Below are positions 9,074 through 18,520 of a stretch of DNA of 64,000 bases, in pieces (the stretch's first letter is position 1; every line of letters starts with the position of its first letter). The notes beneath the pieces are model-generated. The model saw nothing but the letters and a program-made list of their open reading frames with translations, did no database searches and was not told where the DNA came from. The DNA comes from Candidatus Xiphinematobacter sp. Idaho Grape (GTDB lineage: Bacteria; Verrucomicrobiota; Verrucomicrobiia; Chthoniobacterales; Xiphinematobacteraceae): NCBI RefSeq assembly GCF_001318295.1, contig NZ_CP012665.1, positions 372,001-436,000 of the forward strand, read 5' to 3'. A program made the position numbers and the translations under genes.

Positions 9074-9984
9074 AGCCTCTGCTTTTTTCGTCTCCCTCCC
9101 GTGCGCGCCAGAGATCTACTCTATTGAAGGTACGGGTGTGCCGGGAGACCAGTCGCAGGCGTCGTGTAGCTTGGATTTTTAACACTATTTGGAAATTCCT
9201 CTTTTTCACGTCTTTGCTAATTGGGGGCTGGGCCGGGACTAGCAGACTGCTTACTAAATTTTTCTACACAAACCCCTGCTATAGTATTTGCCACGTCCAT
9301 GTTGATTCCGAGAATGTTTTCTCAGATGAGGAAATATTTGCTTCCACAGGGTTCCATTTTGGAGATAACATCTTCTCCGTCGACCTGGAAAGTGCGCGTA
9401 AGAAACTGCTTGCCATTGGGCAGATACGAAATGTAATTCTCAGACGTGTATTGCCGGACACGCTGCGGATTTCGATTCGGGTCAGGGAGCCTGTGGCATG
9501 GTTGGTTTCTGAGGTGGAAGATCAAAAGAGAATGCCTCGCCACGTCCCTGTCGGCTCACTTCTCTTAGAAGCAGCAGGCACTTTTTATGAGCCGACTCGT
9601 GTCCTTCCCAGATATCTTTCTCTGCCCATTATCCAGGGGGTAAACCAGGAACTTTTAGCTTCTGGGGACCCGTTAGTAGCGGAGGATTTGCTCCACGCCC
9701 TTGATTTGCTACGCCTGGCCGCGGCGCGGCGCAATCCTCCTATTTCGCTTCGCCTTTTAGATCTATCAGCGGGGTATTGCATCCGAGCACTGGGAGAATC
9801 TGATGAAGCCATTACTTTTTCAACTCAAGACTTCGAAGCACAATTAGATCGACTGCAAGAGCTCATGAAGGTCTGTGAACACTCTGGAAGGCGAATTGCA
9901 AGTGTTAACCTTTTTGTCCACCGGAATACCCCCGTACGATTTTTCGGAAAATCAGGCAAGTATCCTTTTTTTCCAACAGAATAG
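9058..9984 (+). CDS. ftsQ: FtsQ/DivIB-like divisome membrane protein
   Basis: The 308-residue product has a basic cytoplasmic N-terminus, one membrane span at about residues 40-60 (FNTIWKFLFFTSLLIGG), a POTRA-like region with IFASTGFHFGDNIFSVDLE and a following beta domain. FtsQ links early and late divisome proteins. The start is GTG at 9058 overlapping ddl; a second GTG at 9070 is also possible. Sequence conservation is low, as usual for FtsQ, and the call rests on topology plus its place between ddl and ftsA. Confidence 0.85.
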   Translation: MEKSVKPLLFSSPSRARQRSTLLKVRVCRETSRRRRVAWIFNTIWKFLFFTSLLIGGWAGTSRLLTKFFYTNPCYSICHVHVDSENVFSDEEIFASTGFHFGDNIFSVDLESARKKLLAIGQIRNVILRRVLPDTLRISIRVREPVAWLVSEVEDQKRMPRHVPVGSLLLEAAGTFYEPTRVLPRYLSLPIIQGVNQELLASGDPLVAEDLLHALDLLRLAAARRNPPISLRLLDLSAGYCIRALGESDEAITFSTQDFEAQLDRLQELMKVCEHSGRRIASVNLFVHRNTPVRFFGKSGKYPFFPTE

Positions 9985-10030
9985 AGAGAATAATCATGTT
10001 TTCCTCTTCTACTCGTTAGAACGAAACCAG

Positions 10031-11257
10031 ATGGGAAAAAACCAAGTTCTTGTTGGAATAGAAATCGGTACTAGTAAAGTATGCACCGTTGTTGCCGAGG
10101 GATGCGGGAACGATGGAGTGCGACTCCTCAGCGTGGGGAAAATACCATCCAAGGGTGTTCGCAAAGGAGAGATCGTGGATTTTCCCACAGCAGTCAGGTG
10201 TGTTCATGAGGCACTAGCAGATGCAGAAGAAAAAAGTGATGTAGAAATTGATAGTGTTTGGGCGGCAGTTACTGGGAGCCATATTGTTAGCTTTAACAGC
10301 CGTGGAGCTATTAGGATTCCAGAAAATAGGGCAGAAATCGATTTAGAGGACCTTTCCGACGTGGAGACGAATGCTAAGGAAATATGTTTACCTCCACAAC
10401 ATGATTTCCTTCACGCAATTATCCAGCACTACTATGTGGATGGGAAGGATGGCATTCTCGATCCCGTTGGCATGGTTGGAACGTGCCTAGAAGCTGATTT
10501 TCATATTGTTCACGGCGTTACTACTCGTTTGCAAAACACTGTCCGGTGTATCCGTGAAGCTGCCGTTGAGGTAGAGAACATTGTCCTGAGTGCCTTAGCA
10601 TCTGCCCAAACTGTTTTGGCTCCTCAGCAAAAAGAATTGGGAGCTCTTGTCGTAGATATAGGTGGTGGTGTGACGGACTATATCCTTTATGTTAATGGTG
10701 TTGTCCGCCACAGTGGGGTATTAGCTATTGGCGGCGACCATGTTACTAGTGATATTTCTATGGGACTCCATATTCCCATTCAGAAGGCAGAAGAGCTTAA
10801 GGTAGAGGTTGGTTCCACTTCCTTGGAAGCTGCCCTCCCTGGGGATACTGTACTCTTAAAAAGCAGCTCTGGGTTTCCTGGATGTGAGGTAGAACGGCAC
10901 GTACTAAATACCATTATCCATGTCCGTGTTAGAGAGCTTTTTGAAATTCTTAAAAAGAGAGTACAGAATGAATGCTCCCTCCATATGCTTGGCGCAGGTA
11001 TCATTCTCAGTGGGGGATGCAGCCTCCTGCAAGGGATAAAGAGTCTTGCTGAAGAAGTTTTTGAAATACCTGTATACCTTACCCATGCTAATACAGCAGA
11101 TCACGTCTCCGCTTTTGAAAATCCACGACTCTCGACAGTAATCGGCCTACTCAAGTATGTTCACACTATCCAAACTGGTCTTCCACAACCAACTTTGCTT
11201 CAAAGGCTTGGCCGCAGAGTAGGGATGCTTTTTGGGAAACGACGAACACTGGCCTAG
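10031..11257 (+). CDS. ftsA: FtsA, actin-like membrane tether for FtsZ
   Basis: FtsA anchors FtsZ filaments at the membrane. I start it at ATG 10031 (MGKNQVLVGIEIGTSKVC), giving 408 residues; an in-frame GTG upstream overlaps ftsQ. Visible motifs are the phosphate-1 loop GIEIGTSKV, the phosphate-2 loop VVDIGGGVTDYI and the adenosine motif LSGGCSLLQGI. The C-terminus (LLQRLGRRVGMLFGKRR) can form the basic amphipathic helix that binds membrane. FtsZ follows after 102 bases. Confidence 0.93.
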   Translation: MGKNQVLVGIEIGTSKVCTVVAEGCGNDGVRLLSVGKIPSKGVRKGEIVDFPTAVRCVHEALADAEEKSDVEIDSVWAAVTGSHIVSFNSRGAIRIPENRAEIDLEDLSDVETNAKEICLPPQHDFLHAIIQHYYVDGKDGILDPVGMVGTCLEADFHIVHGVTTRLQNTVRCIREAAVEVENIVLSALASAQTVLAPQQKELGALVVDIGGGVTDYILYVNGVVRHSGVLAIGGDHVTSDISMGLHIPIQKAEELKVEVGSTSLEAALPGDTVLLKSSSGFPGCEVERHVLNTIIHVRVRELFEILKKRVQNECSLHMLGAGIILSGGCSLLQGIKSLAEEVFEIPVYLTHANTADHVSAFENPRLSTVIGLLKYVHTIQTGLPQPTLLQRLGRRVGMLFGKRRTLA

Positions 11258-11359
11258 GAACAACCTGGCAGTCTTCGGTGGATCGTGTTAGGAACACTGT
11301 GGGTACCCTCCCCTTTAAAGGCTTGCTGAGCTCTTTTTTCTGCACGTAATTTTTGTTGC

Positions 11360-12700
11360 ATGTTGGAGATCCAAAAAGCTTCGGAAGCGTATAGCGGAGA
11401 GGGAATAAAAGTAAAGATCGTGGGGATAGGAAACGCTGGTATCGATCTTGTAGATCGATTTACTACTGGGCGTGCTGCCCAATGGGAGACTGTTGCGATC
11501 AACACTGATTTTCAATCATTGGCTTATTCAATGGCAGATTCCAAGATCCCTATTGGCACAAAGACAACCCACGGTTTGGGAACTGGTAGTAATCCAGAAT
11601 TGGGGAGGGAAGCAGCCATAGAATCACAAGCCGCCTTTCAAGCCGTTGGAGAGAGCACAACCATGATCATCGTATGCGCTGGGTTGGGAGGTGGAACTGG
11701 TTCGGGTGTAGTACCCGTTTTGTTGGAGACAGTACGCGCCCATGGCGCACTTACTGTGGCACTTCTCACCCTACCATTCGATTTTGAAGGCACAAGACGC
11801 ACGCGACAAGCAATGGATGCCCTTGAAAAAGTCCGCTCCTCTACTGATGCAATCCTGGTTTTTGAGAACAACCGTATGTCAGAGGTCACACAGTCGAGAG
11901 CAAATATCGGAGAAACATTCTCCCAATCCAGGGGCTTTCTTGTACAAGCCTGTACCACAATTGCAAGGCTCATTTTTGGCACAGGTCCTATGCAAACTAC
12001 CCTAGGAGATCTTGCAGTTGTTCTTCGCCCGAACAATGATAGTATCTCTCTCTTTGGTTTTGGAGCAGCCGAGGGAAGTAACCGGGCTCATGACGCCCTT
12101 TCCTACGCTTTGGAAAATCCCTTTATGGATCATGGGCGTCTCCTTACTGATGTAGAACGTCTTTTGGTCTACATTGATGGTCCTTCTAATCTTTTACTTT
12201 CTGAAGTACAAACTATCGTTCAAAAAGTTTCGAAATCCTGTAACGATTCTGCCCGTATTTTACTAGGAATACAGGCCGCAGGTCTATCCTCCGTTCCTGT
12301 TACGGTATCCTTGTTAGGAACGTGCCGTGGTACTCATTCTATACTTCTACCCAAAGGTAGACCCTTTCCTTCTGACACCGCTGTGCCACCAGTTACTCCC
12401 TTTATGTCTCAGGAGGTAGCCACTTTAAGTTGTACTACTCTGGCCACTACTTCGAAAGATACCTACCCAGAAGGAAAATTTTCCTCTACACAAACGCAGG
12501 CATTTTCCTCTTCCAAAGCTGGCACATTAGAATTCCGGCCAAACAAGGAAGCATGTAAACATTCAATGAAGTCAGGACGGAAACAGTTTCCGTTTAACTT
12601 AACAACTCATGGAAGGTTTGAGAAAACTGAGCCTACCCTAGTAGAGGGTGAAGACATTGACGTCCCCACTTTCTTGCGCATGAAAATTAGACTCAAGTAG
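11360..12700 (+). CDS. ftsZ: FtsZ, divergent tubulin-like division GTPase
   Basis: The 446-residue protein has the FtsZ tubulin signature in the form [14 protein letters not shown] (residues 108-121), the N-terminal VGIGNAG loop, and a C-terminal conserved peptide [11 protein letters not shown] that normally binds FtsA. Between the GTPase core and the tail is a Ser/Thr-rich linker of about 100 residues. The T7 synergy loop is unusual: where E. coli FtsZ has Asn-Val-Asp-Phe-Ala-Asp, this protein has QTTLGD (residues 212-217), so the Asn and the first catalytic Asp are lost. It follows ftsA and is the last division gene of the cluster. The family call is firm; its GTPase activity is uncertain. 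Confidence 0.9.
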   Translation: MLEIQKASEAYSGEGIKVKIVGIGNAGIDLVDRFTTGRAAQWETVAINTDFQSLAYSMADSKIPIGTKTTHGLGTGSNPELGREAAIESQAAFQAVGESTTMIIVCAGLGGGTGSGVVPVLLETVRAHGALTVALLTLPFDFEGTRRTRQAMDALEKVRSSTDAILVFENNRMSEVTQSRANIGETFSQSRGFLVQACTTIARLIFGTGPMQTTLGDLAVVLRPNNDSISLFGFGAAEGSNRAHDALSYALENPFMDHGRLLTDVERLLVYIDGPSNLLLSEVQTIVQKVSKSCNDSARILLGIQAAGLSSVPVTVSLLGTCRGTHSILLPKGRPFPSDTAVPPVTPFMSQEVATLSCTTLATTSKDTYPEGKFSSTQTQAFSSSKAGTLEFRPNKEACKHSMKSGRKQFPFNLTTHGRFEKTEPTLVEGEDIDVPTFLRMKIRLK

Positions 12701-12734
12701 CACATGTCACCCTGATAGCTTTCTCATAACCACT

Positions 12735-15302
12735 ATGCACCCAGACAAATACACCATTAAAATGCAAGAAGCCTTTAACAGCGCTCTTAGTATTGCTTCT
12801 ACGTTTGACCACCAGCAGCTTACTCCGGAACACCTCCTTCTTAGTCTTCTAAGACAAAAAAATGGGGTTGCTACTCTACTCCTAGAAAAATTGGGTGTTT
12901 ATCCCGGTAACCTTGAGCAACAACTGGAGAGGAAGCTTAAAACCCTGCCAAGTGTTTACGGTGGAGTTGGCCCACACATAGGTGATCAGCTGCGCAAGAC
13001 CATGCAAGTTGCTGAGGAGGAAATGGAAAAACTTCAGGACGCGTTCCTAAGCGCTGAGCACTTCATTCTCGCGCTGATTAATGGTGAATCACAAAGCGGG
13101 CACTTGCTGAGAGCAGAAGGTGTAGACCGCCAAAAGATAATGGGAGTGTTGGCAAGTACGCGTGGTTCCCAGAGAGTTATAGATCAAAGCCCAGAGGATA
13201 AATATCAGATCCTAGAAAAGTATGGGCGTGATCTTACTGCGCTCGCCAGTCGTGGTAGAATCGATCCCGTCATTGGACGAGACGAGGAAATTCGCCGTAC
13301 CATGCAGGTTCTTTCTCGCCGTACGAAGAACAACCCAGTTCTCATTGGAGAGCCCGGTGTGGGGAAAACCGCCATCGTGGAAGGTTTGGCACGGCGTATC
13401 GCCAGTGGAGATGTACCAGAAGCACTTAAGAACAAAAAAATCATTGCATTGGACTTGGGATCTATGATCGCTGGTGCCAAGTTTCGTGGAGAATTTGAGG
13501 ATCGTCTAAAAGCTTTTCTAAAAGAAGTGACCACTAGAGAAGGGGGAATGATTCTCTTTATTGATGAACTCCACACTATTGTCGGGGCTGGAGCTACAGA
13601 AGGTGCTGTGGATGCTTCTAATCTCCTTAAGCCTCAACTAGCTAGGGGGGAACTCCATACTATTGGCGCCACGACGCTAAACGAATATCGAAAATACATT
13701 GAAAAGGACGCTGCTCTGGAGAGGAGATTCCAGCCAGTTATAGTCGATGAGCCTAGTGTTGAGGATACCGTAGCTATTCTCCGGGGATTAAAAGAGAAGT
13801 ATGAGGTCCACCACGGGGTACGCATCCAGGATGCAGCTTTAATTGCAGCAGCTGTTCTTGCTCACCGTTACATTTCAGACCGTTTCCTCCCTGATAAAGC
13901 GGTCGATCTTGTTGATGAAGCAGCCTCTCGCCTCAAAATCGAGCTGGATTCCATGCCTACCGAAATTGATCAAGTTGAGCGGGAGATTATGCAGATGGAG
14001 ATGGAACAGCAAGCTTTGAAGAAAGAAACAGACATTGTTAGCCAGGAACGCCTCACAAAGCTGGAAAAGGAGCTTTCTAGAAAGAAAGATATAGCATTTC
14101 AGCTTAAATCCCGCTGGAAAAAGGAGAGAGAAGAGATTAGGAAGACTCAGGGATTGGCTGAAGAGATCGACAAGCTACGTGGGGAGCTTGAAGTTAGACA
14201 ACGTCAGAATAACCTCGAGCGTGCCAGTGAAATTCAGTATGGTCTCCTCCCGAAACTACAACGTCAACTTGGGGAGCTGACCGAGAAACAAGGTTCCTCC
14301 CCCACTCTTCTTAAGGAGGAAGTTACTGAAGATGATATAGCGGAAATTGTTGCTGCGTGGACAGGTATTCCGGTCTCCAGATTGCAGGAAACTGAAAAGC
14401 AAAAACTCCTTAAAATAGAAGAACGTCTTACACAGCGAATTGTTGGGCAAAAGACGGCCATTGTTGCAGTTTCCAATGCCATCCGGCGTGCGCGGGCAGG
14501 CTTACAAGATGAAAAGCGACCTGTTGGCTCTCTACTTTTCCTTGGACCAACCGGAGTTGGGAAGACCGAACTTAGCAAAGCTCTTGCTGAACTTTTATTT
14601 GACGATGAGAATACAATGGTGCGTCTAGACATGACTGAGTACATAGAAAAGCATAGTGTTTCCCGTCTTATTGGTGCCCCACCAGGATACGTAGGATACG
14701 AAGAAGGCGGACAGCTTAGTGAAGCTGTACGTCGAAGACCGTACTCCGTCGTTCTCTTTGATGAAATCGAGAAGGCTCATCGTGACGTATTCAGCATTCT
14801 TCTTCAAGTATTGGATGATGGTCGCATCACGGATGGGCAGGGCCATACTGTGGATTTCAAAAATGCCGTCATTATTATGACAAGCAACATCGGCAGCCAG
14901 TTTGTCATGGACGACCTACCAGAAGAAGAACGCAATCGCTGCATCATGGAAGCTTTATTCAAATATTTCCGTCCGGAATTCCTTAATCGAGTGGATGAAA
15001 TCATTATCTTTAATCGACTTTCCAACGCTGACATCGAGAGAATTGTAGACATTCAAATCGCTTGCCTCTCTAGGAGAATGGAGCAACAGAAAATTTCTTT
15101 AGATTTAACCCTTGCTGGGCGTGCTTTTCTCGCTCATGAAGGCTACAGCCCGCTCTACGGAGCAAGGCCTCTCAAGCGTGTCATCCAGCATAAGTTGCTT
15201 GATCCGTTGAGCCTCGAGATTTTGGATGGGAAAATTCGTGAGGGTGATAGGCTGGTTGCAGATGTCCGAGGCGGCTACTTCTTTTTTTTAAAGAAAAAGT
15301 AA
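12735..15302 (+). CDS. clpB: ClpB, Hsp100 disaggregase
   Basis: ClpB extracts polypeptides from aggregates together with DnaK. The 855-residue product has the double-Clp N-domain, a first AAA+ module with [15 protein letters not shown] and [14 protein letters not shown], a coiled-coil middle domain at about residues 410-520, and a second AAA+ module with [15 protein letters not shown] and a sensor-2 GARPLKR. No ClpP-binding IGL/F-type loop was noticed, as expected for ClpB. It starts 34 bases after ftsZ on the same strand. Confidence 0.96.
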   Translation: MHPDKYTIKMQEAFNSALSIASTFDHQQLTPEHLLLSLLRQKNGVATLLLEKLGVYPGNLEQQLERKLKTLPSVYGGVGPHIGDQLRKTMQVAEEEMEKLQDAFLSAEHFILALINGESQSGHLLRAEGVDRQKIMGVLASTRGSQRVIDQSPEDKYQILEKYGRDLTALASRGRIDPVIGRDEEIRRTMQVLSRRTKNNPVLIGEPGVGKTAIVEGLARRIASGDVPEALKNKKIIALDLGSMIAGAKFRGEFEDRLKAFLKEVTTREGGMILFIDELHTIVGAGATEGAVDASNLLKPQLARGELHTIGATTLNEYRKYIEKDAALERRFQPVIVDEPSVEDTVAILRGLKEKYEVHHGVRIQDAALIAAAVLAHRYISDRFLPDKAVDLVDEAASRLKIELDSMPTEIDQVEREIMQMEMEQQALKKETDIVSQERLTKLEKELSRKKDIAFQLKSRWKKEREEIRKTQGLAEEIDKLRGELEVRQRQNNLERASEIQYGLLPKLQRQLGELTEKQGSSPTLLKEEVTEDDIAEIVAAWTGIPVSRLQETEKQKLLKIEERLTQRIVGQKTAIVAVSNAIRRARAGLQDEKRPVGSLLFLGPTGVGKTELSKALAELLFDDENTMVRLDMTEYIEKHSVSRLIGAPPGYVGYEEGGQLSEAVRRRPYSVVLFDEIEKAHRDVFSILLQVLDDGRITDGQGHTVDFKNAVIIMTSNIGSQFVMDDLPEEERNRCIMEALFKYFRPEFLNRVDEIIIFNRLSNADIERIVDIQIACLSRRMEQQKISLDLTLAGRAFLAHEGYSPLYGARPLKRVIQHKLLDPLSLEILDGKIREGDRLVADVRGGYFFFLKKK

Positions 15303-15472
15303 CAACTACTTCCTTCTATGCTATTCGTTTAGCTTACTATAGAGTTGGCACTGTGGTTTGCCGGACAGCGTGCGGTTCCCTCCTCGGAGAAATTTCACAT
15401 GAATCGGCTTTTCCAGGAGTCTACAAATTGGCTTTGTGCTCCCAAGTTGGGCCTACCGGTTGCCTTTCTATT

Positions 15473-15557
15473 GCTCGGGTGGCGGAATTGGCAGACGCGC
15501 CAGACTTAGGATCTGGTGGAGTAACAATCCGTGTGGGTTCGAGTCCCTCCCCGAGCA
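15473..15557 (+). tRNA. tRNA-Leu (anticodon TAG)
   Basis: An 85-nt class II tRNA. The acceptor arms GCTCGGG and CCCGAGC pair perfectly, the anticodon loop is CTTAGGA with TAG, there is a long variable arm, and the T-loop is TTCGAGT. Discriminator A, with no encoded CCA. Confidence 0.95.
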
Positions 15558-15580
15558 TCAGAGTCTTACTCTTCAACTAT

Positions 15581-15663
15581 TGGGCAGGGCTGGATTCGAA
15601 CCAGCGAAGGCGTAAGCCAGCGGATTTACAGTCCGCCCCGTTTAACCACTTCGGTACCTACCC
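15581..15663 (-). tRNA. tRNA-Tyr (anticodon GTA)
   Basis: On the minus strand, the acceptor arms GGGTAGG and CCTGCCC pair with one G-T. The anticodon loop is CTGTAAA with GTA, followed by a long variable arm with a GCTTACGCCTTCGC core and a T-loop TTCGAAT. It lies 23 bases from tRNA-Leu and faces it (convergent). Confidence 0.94.
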
Positions 15664-15912
15664 AAATAGAAAAGCGCCCGAGGTGCTATTGACACAACCC
15701 AGCCCGCTTCTAACCTACCAGATTCTCTCCCATAATTTTCTATTTGCTGCGTCCGAGAACGCACCCCACCCTCCCGGACCATGTATGATGCTACAACAAG
15801 TAGCTAAGGAATGTCTCGTCCCTTTTTGTGAAGGGAGAACCAAAAGAAGCAGATCACTCTAGTGACGGCTATAAGATAAGAAAGAGTCATCCGAGAAAGT
15901 CAATACAGCCTT

Positions 15913-15934
15913 TAGTTCAGCTATAGTTCAGCTA
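15913..15934. repeat. two-copy 11-bp tandem repeat
   Basis: TAGTTCAGCTA occurs twice back to back and is followed by TAGG. It lies just beyond the 3' end of the decayed ygfZ-like gene. No function is apparent. Confidence 0.7.
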
Positions 15935-15938
15935 TAGG

Positions 15939-16838
15939 TTACCCAGAAAGGGAAACTCCTGCCTTCTCAGGGATACCCTCTGCATACTCCCCAAATGGGA
16001 AGCAAGAAGAAAGTCCGCTTTATCGGAAAAGAAGAGCGATCCCGCTTTTCAGATAACTCAATGCTACAACCATGCCTAACTCGAAATGAAGAGCAACGGG
16101 GGTTAAGGTAACCACACATTGATTGGAATTTGGATCAAGTATTTTTGAGCCAGGAGGCAAAACAGTCCCAAAACCTTCAGAGACAAAACCTACAAGAAGC
16201 TGGTTGACACGCCCTATGCTACGTCATGGAGATTACCCCCCTAACATAGCGCATCCCTTGAAAAAATCTATTGCAAACTGGGTCTAGGCCCGCCTCTGCA
16301 GGAAACGTTTATCAGAAATTTCACTTCCCTATACTGGTATTCCTTGTGCTAGAATGGCTCGGAGAGCTCTGTTGCGGTCTAGCCGGACTGCGTGAGACTC
16401 TAGTGGGAGACGCCGATTTGAGTTGAGGGGACCCACATTGGTCGGTCGATACCAGGGAAACCTAAACGAGAAGCCAAGACGTTACTCTGCCCATGGAAAG
16501 CATGAGAGGCGGATTTTCCAAAAATGTGAAAGAGCATGCCGGTATCGGAGATATCCATGATTTGCACATCATCTGATACGATATAACGCTCAAATCGCGC
16601 TTTGAGAGAAGACAGCAGACAGCACGCCAGGTCAGCTTATATAACCCATGACCGCTGTGGGCCCCCCTCTGCTTAAATACCCAAGTCAGCAAGGAGCACA
16701 TGTTTCCTTTAGGGGTCAACAGACAGCAAGGAATAGCCACACCAGCAATTAACCACCTTACGTAGATCATTGCTCAGCTGGGAATGAAGGCATCAGAGAC
16801 AATTCACCTACAAGCTGAAGCCTCGCCTTTGGAGAGGG
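15939..16838 (-). pseudogene. ygfZ: decayed ygfZ/gcvT-family folate-binding protein gene
   Basis: Reading the minus strand across frame changes recovers, in family order, QLSNDLRKV, LLTPKGNMC, LKARFERYIVSDDVQ with MDISDTGMLFHIFG, then EISDKRFL, FAIDFFKGC (the YgfZ Lys-Gly-Cys signature position), GRVNQLLVGFVSEGFGTVL with PPGSKI, and ALHFELGMVVALSYLK. At least four frameshifts and several stops interrupt it, including an in-frame TAA at 16020-16022 after which the frame continues to 15939. YgfZ proteins bind folate and assist Fe-S enzyme maturation and tRNA thiolation. Coding capacity is clearly lost. Boundaries are approximate, especially at the 5' end. Confidence 0.72.
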
Positions 16839-16920
16839 AGAAAGAAACCCACCAGACTGACGTAATTCTTTAAGAAGAGCTGCGTTTCAGCCTAGATCAG
16901 ATCTTTTTCTCTCCAGAAAA

Positions 16921-17190
16921 TCAAAGTAACCAAACTCTAAACAGGGGAGAACTTTCTGTGGCGGATACCCCAATTTCTAATGGAAAAACAGATTCAAACT
17001 GAAATCTCCTCTGGGCACAAAACACATCAGAAGAGTCCCTTCTAGGTGTAACGGGAATCCATTTGTAATCCTCTTTCCTAGCTGTTTTGTCAGCATCTAA
17101 AACTCCGGTCAGTTGTGAATCGTTTAGCAGCTCTTCCCAGAAGATTTCTAGTACCTCATGGAGTTTTGATGCTTTATGCCTAAAGCACAA
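16921..17190 (-). other. unidentified 89-codon open frame in a decayed region
   Basis: The minus-strand frame contains EVLEIFWEELLNDSQL and RKEDYKWIPVTPRRDSSD and looks more protein-like than a random frame, but I do not recognise it. It lies between the ygfZ remnant and another broken frame on the same strand and is most likely the tail of a further decayed gene. There is no convincing start or ribosome-binding site. Confidence 0.25.
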
Positions 17191-17236
17191 CTACCAGGAC
17201 TGCACCTTGGCTGTGTCTCTTTATAGGGATAAAGCT

Positions 17237-17590
17237 TCACAACTTACGGTAAGGCCTTTCGAAAAGCACCGTGAGAAACTCGAGAGATCCTGAAGAAATG
17301 CCATCCCCGCACGCCAATAACTTTGAAACTTTCAGAGATCTACTTCCATTCCACCCACGACATTGGAAGTATGCATCCAGAAGAATTATCCGATGTATTT
17401 TCCGATGGCAGACCTCCAGCAGTTCAGGTTCCTCTGAAAACTCATCGGCTGGTTCTAGCTTCCTAGTTAGCATTACACCCTTTATTGACAGGGTCTCTCC
17501 AGGCCGCCAACACCGTTCATTGAAGCTGTTTCAGCAAAATCTTTCAGGAAAGGGTCACCAGAAATTTTCTTGCCATCAAATTATCTTTTT
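17237..17590 (-). pseudogene. gene remnant, weakly resembling the C-terminus of aldehyde ferredoxin oxidoreductase
   Basis: Two minus-strand frames join across stops: KISGDPFLKDFAETASMNG with GGLERP, then TRKLEPADEFSEEPELLE and ILLDAYFQCRGWNGS. The order LER, TRK, EEP and LLDAYFQxRGW recalls the end of tungsten aldehyde ferredoxin oxidoreductases (LER, TRK, EEP, MLDEYYxLRGWD). No cysteine cluster is visible and the reading is tentative. Whatever it was, the gene is broken by at least two stops and a frameshift. Confidence 0.3.
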
Positions 17591-17836
17591 AGGAGACTCC
17601 CGGCGGGTTTTTGGGACGATGGAGGCCCTCCTCTTGGTCAGGTAAGCTTTCAGGAAAGGACGTCCCAGTTGCAAAGAGATGGCAGAAGATTGTGTACCTT
17701 AGTGTGTCTTTTTAAGAAAAGTTGGCAGAGCTTACAAAGCAGAAGGATAGCGGAAGCTTACCACTAATCTGCATTTATAAATAGATAAATAGCCGAGGGA
17801 ATAAACAGGATTGTCGCTGGAGTCGGGTTATACATT

Positions 17837-17918
17837 GCTCATGTGGCGGAATTGGCAGACGCGTACGGTTCAGGACCGTATGGGAAAACCCTTGGAGGTT
17901 CGAGTCCTCTCATGAGCA
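17837..17918 (+). tRNA. tRNA-Leu (anticodon CAG)
   Basis: An 82-nt class II tRNA. The acceptor arms GCTCATG and CATGAGC pair perfectly, the anticodon loop is TTCAGGA with CAG, there is a long variable arm, and the T-loop is TTCGAGT. Discriminator A, no encoded CCA. Confidence 0.95.
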
Positions 17919-18520
17919 GACATAAGTTGATAGGAGGTAATAGAATGGGAGAGTTGTCCCTAATTCTGGCTCAGGAGGAGGTTTGTCTAAACGGACCAAC
18001 TGCTGTAGGAAGTACGTACCAACCAGAGCAACAGAGCCTTACCTTTTACTCCCACAAATTGTTTCACCTAGATTTTTCCATCTATCTTGGCCTGGTTGGC
18101 TTCATATCCTGAAGGGAGAGATGAAGCTGTGTTGGATTTTCCGAACTTCTCACCTCGTTGAAAGAAAAGGATTGCCGCTAAGAAGGTACGCCACTTAGGC
18201 TGTCGTTGCATGTAACTTTCCCTTTCCCCTCCCGGAAATGTAGCGAGTGTGGTCTACTATGGTGTGGAAAAAAACTTGTAGGCGTACTGGCTTGGCAAAA
18301 ACGCTAGGGGGGCTAGCTAGTTCTCCTAGAGCGAGAAGGGTACGCGGAGAAACTGATGGTTATGGTGGTTATTTCATTTCCTTAGGAAAAGTGTGTGGAA
18401 CAGAAATTGGGTCGCTTGTAATTGCATTCCCAAGATAGACTGAAGGCCCGGCTTCTTGTTGCCTGTCTTTCGTTGACAGTTCGATTTCCTAGGCCCACAG
18501 TGGGCGGCATTCTTAGGTAT
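17919..18520. other. about 600 bases without a supported gene
   Basis: Only short frames are present; the best is a 63-codon frame at 18247-18438 with a tail GGYFISLGKVCGTEIGSLVI, which could be a remnant but has no recognisable family. The last part presumably holds the typA promoter; I see no clear hexamers. Confidence 0.4.

Noticed and set aside
15303-15862. 169-codon frame starting at 15353
   Set aside because: It runs through tRNA-Leu and antisense to tRNA-Tyr, so it is a by-product of the tRNA sequences.
16000-16030. GAAAGTCC motif resembling the RNase P RNA P4 region
   Set aside because: No matching second half of P4 or surrounding helices, and the stretch is part of the ygfZ remnant.
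16340-16500. Possible 6S-like RNA: an extended -10 TGTGCTAGAAT followed by a sequence able to fold into stems
   Set aside because: The opposite strand of the same stretch encodes recognisable pieces of the decayed ygfZ-like gene (LESHAVRLDRNRALRAILAQ and GFPGIDRPMW), which explains the sequence better.
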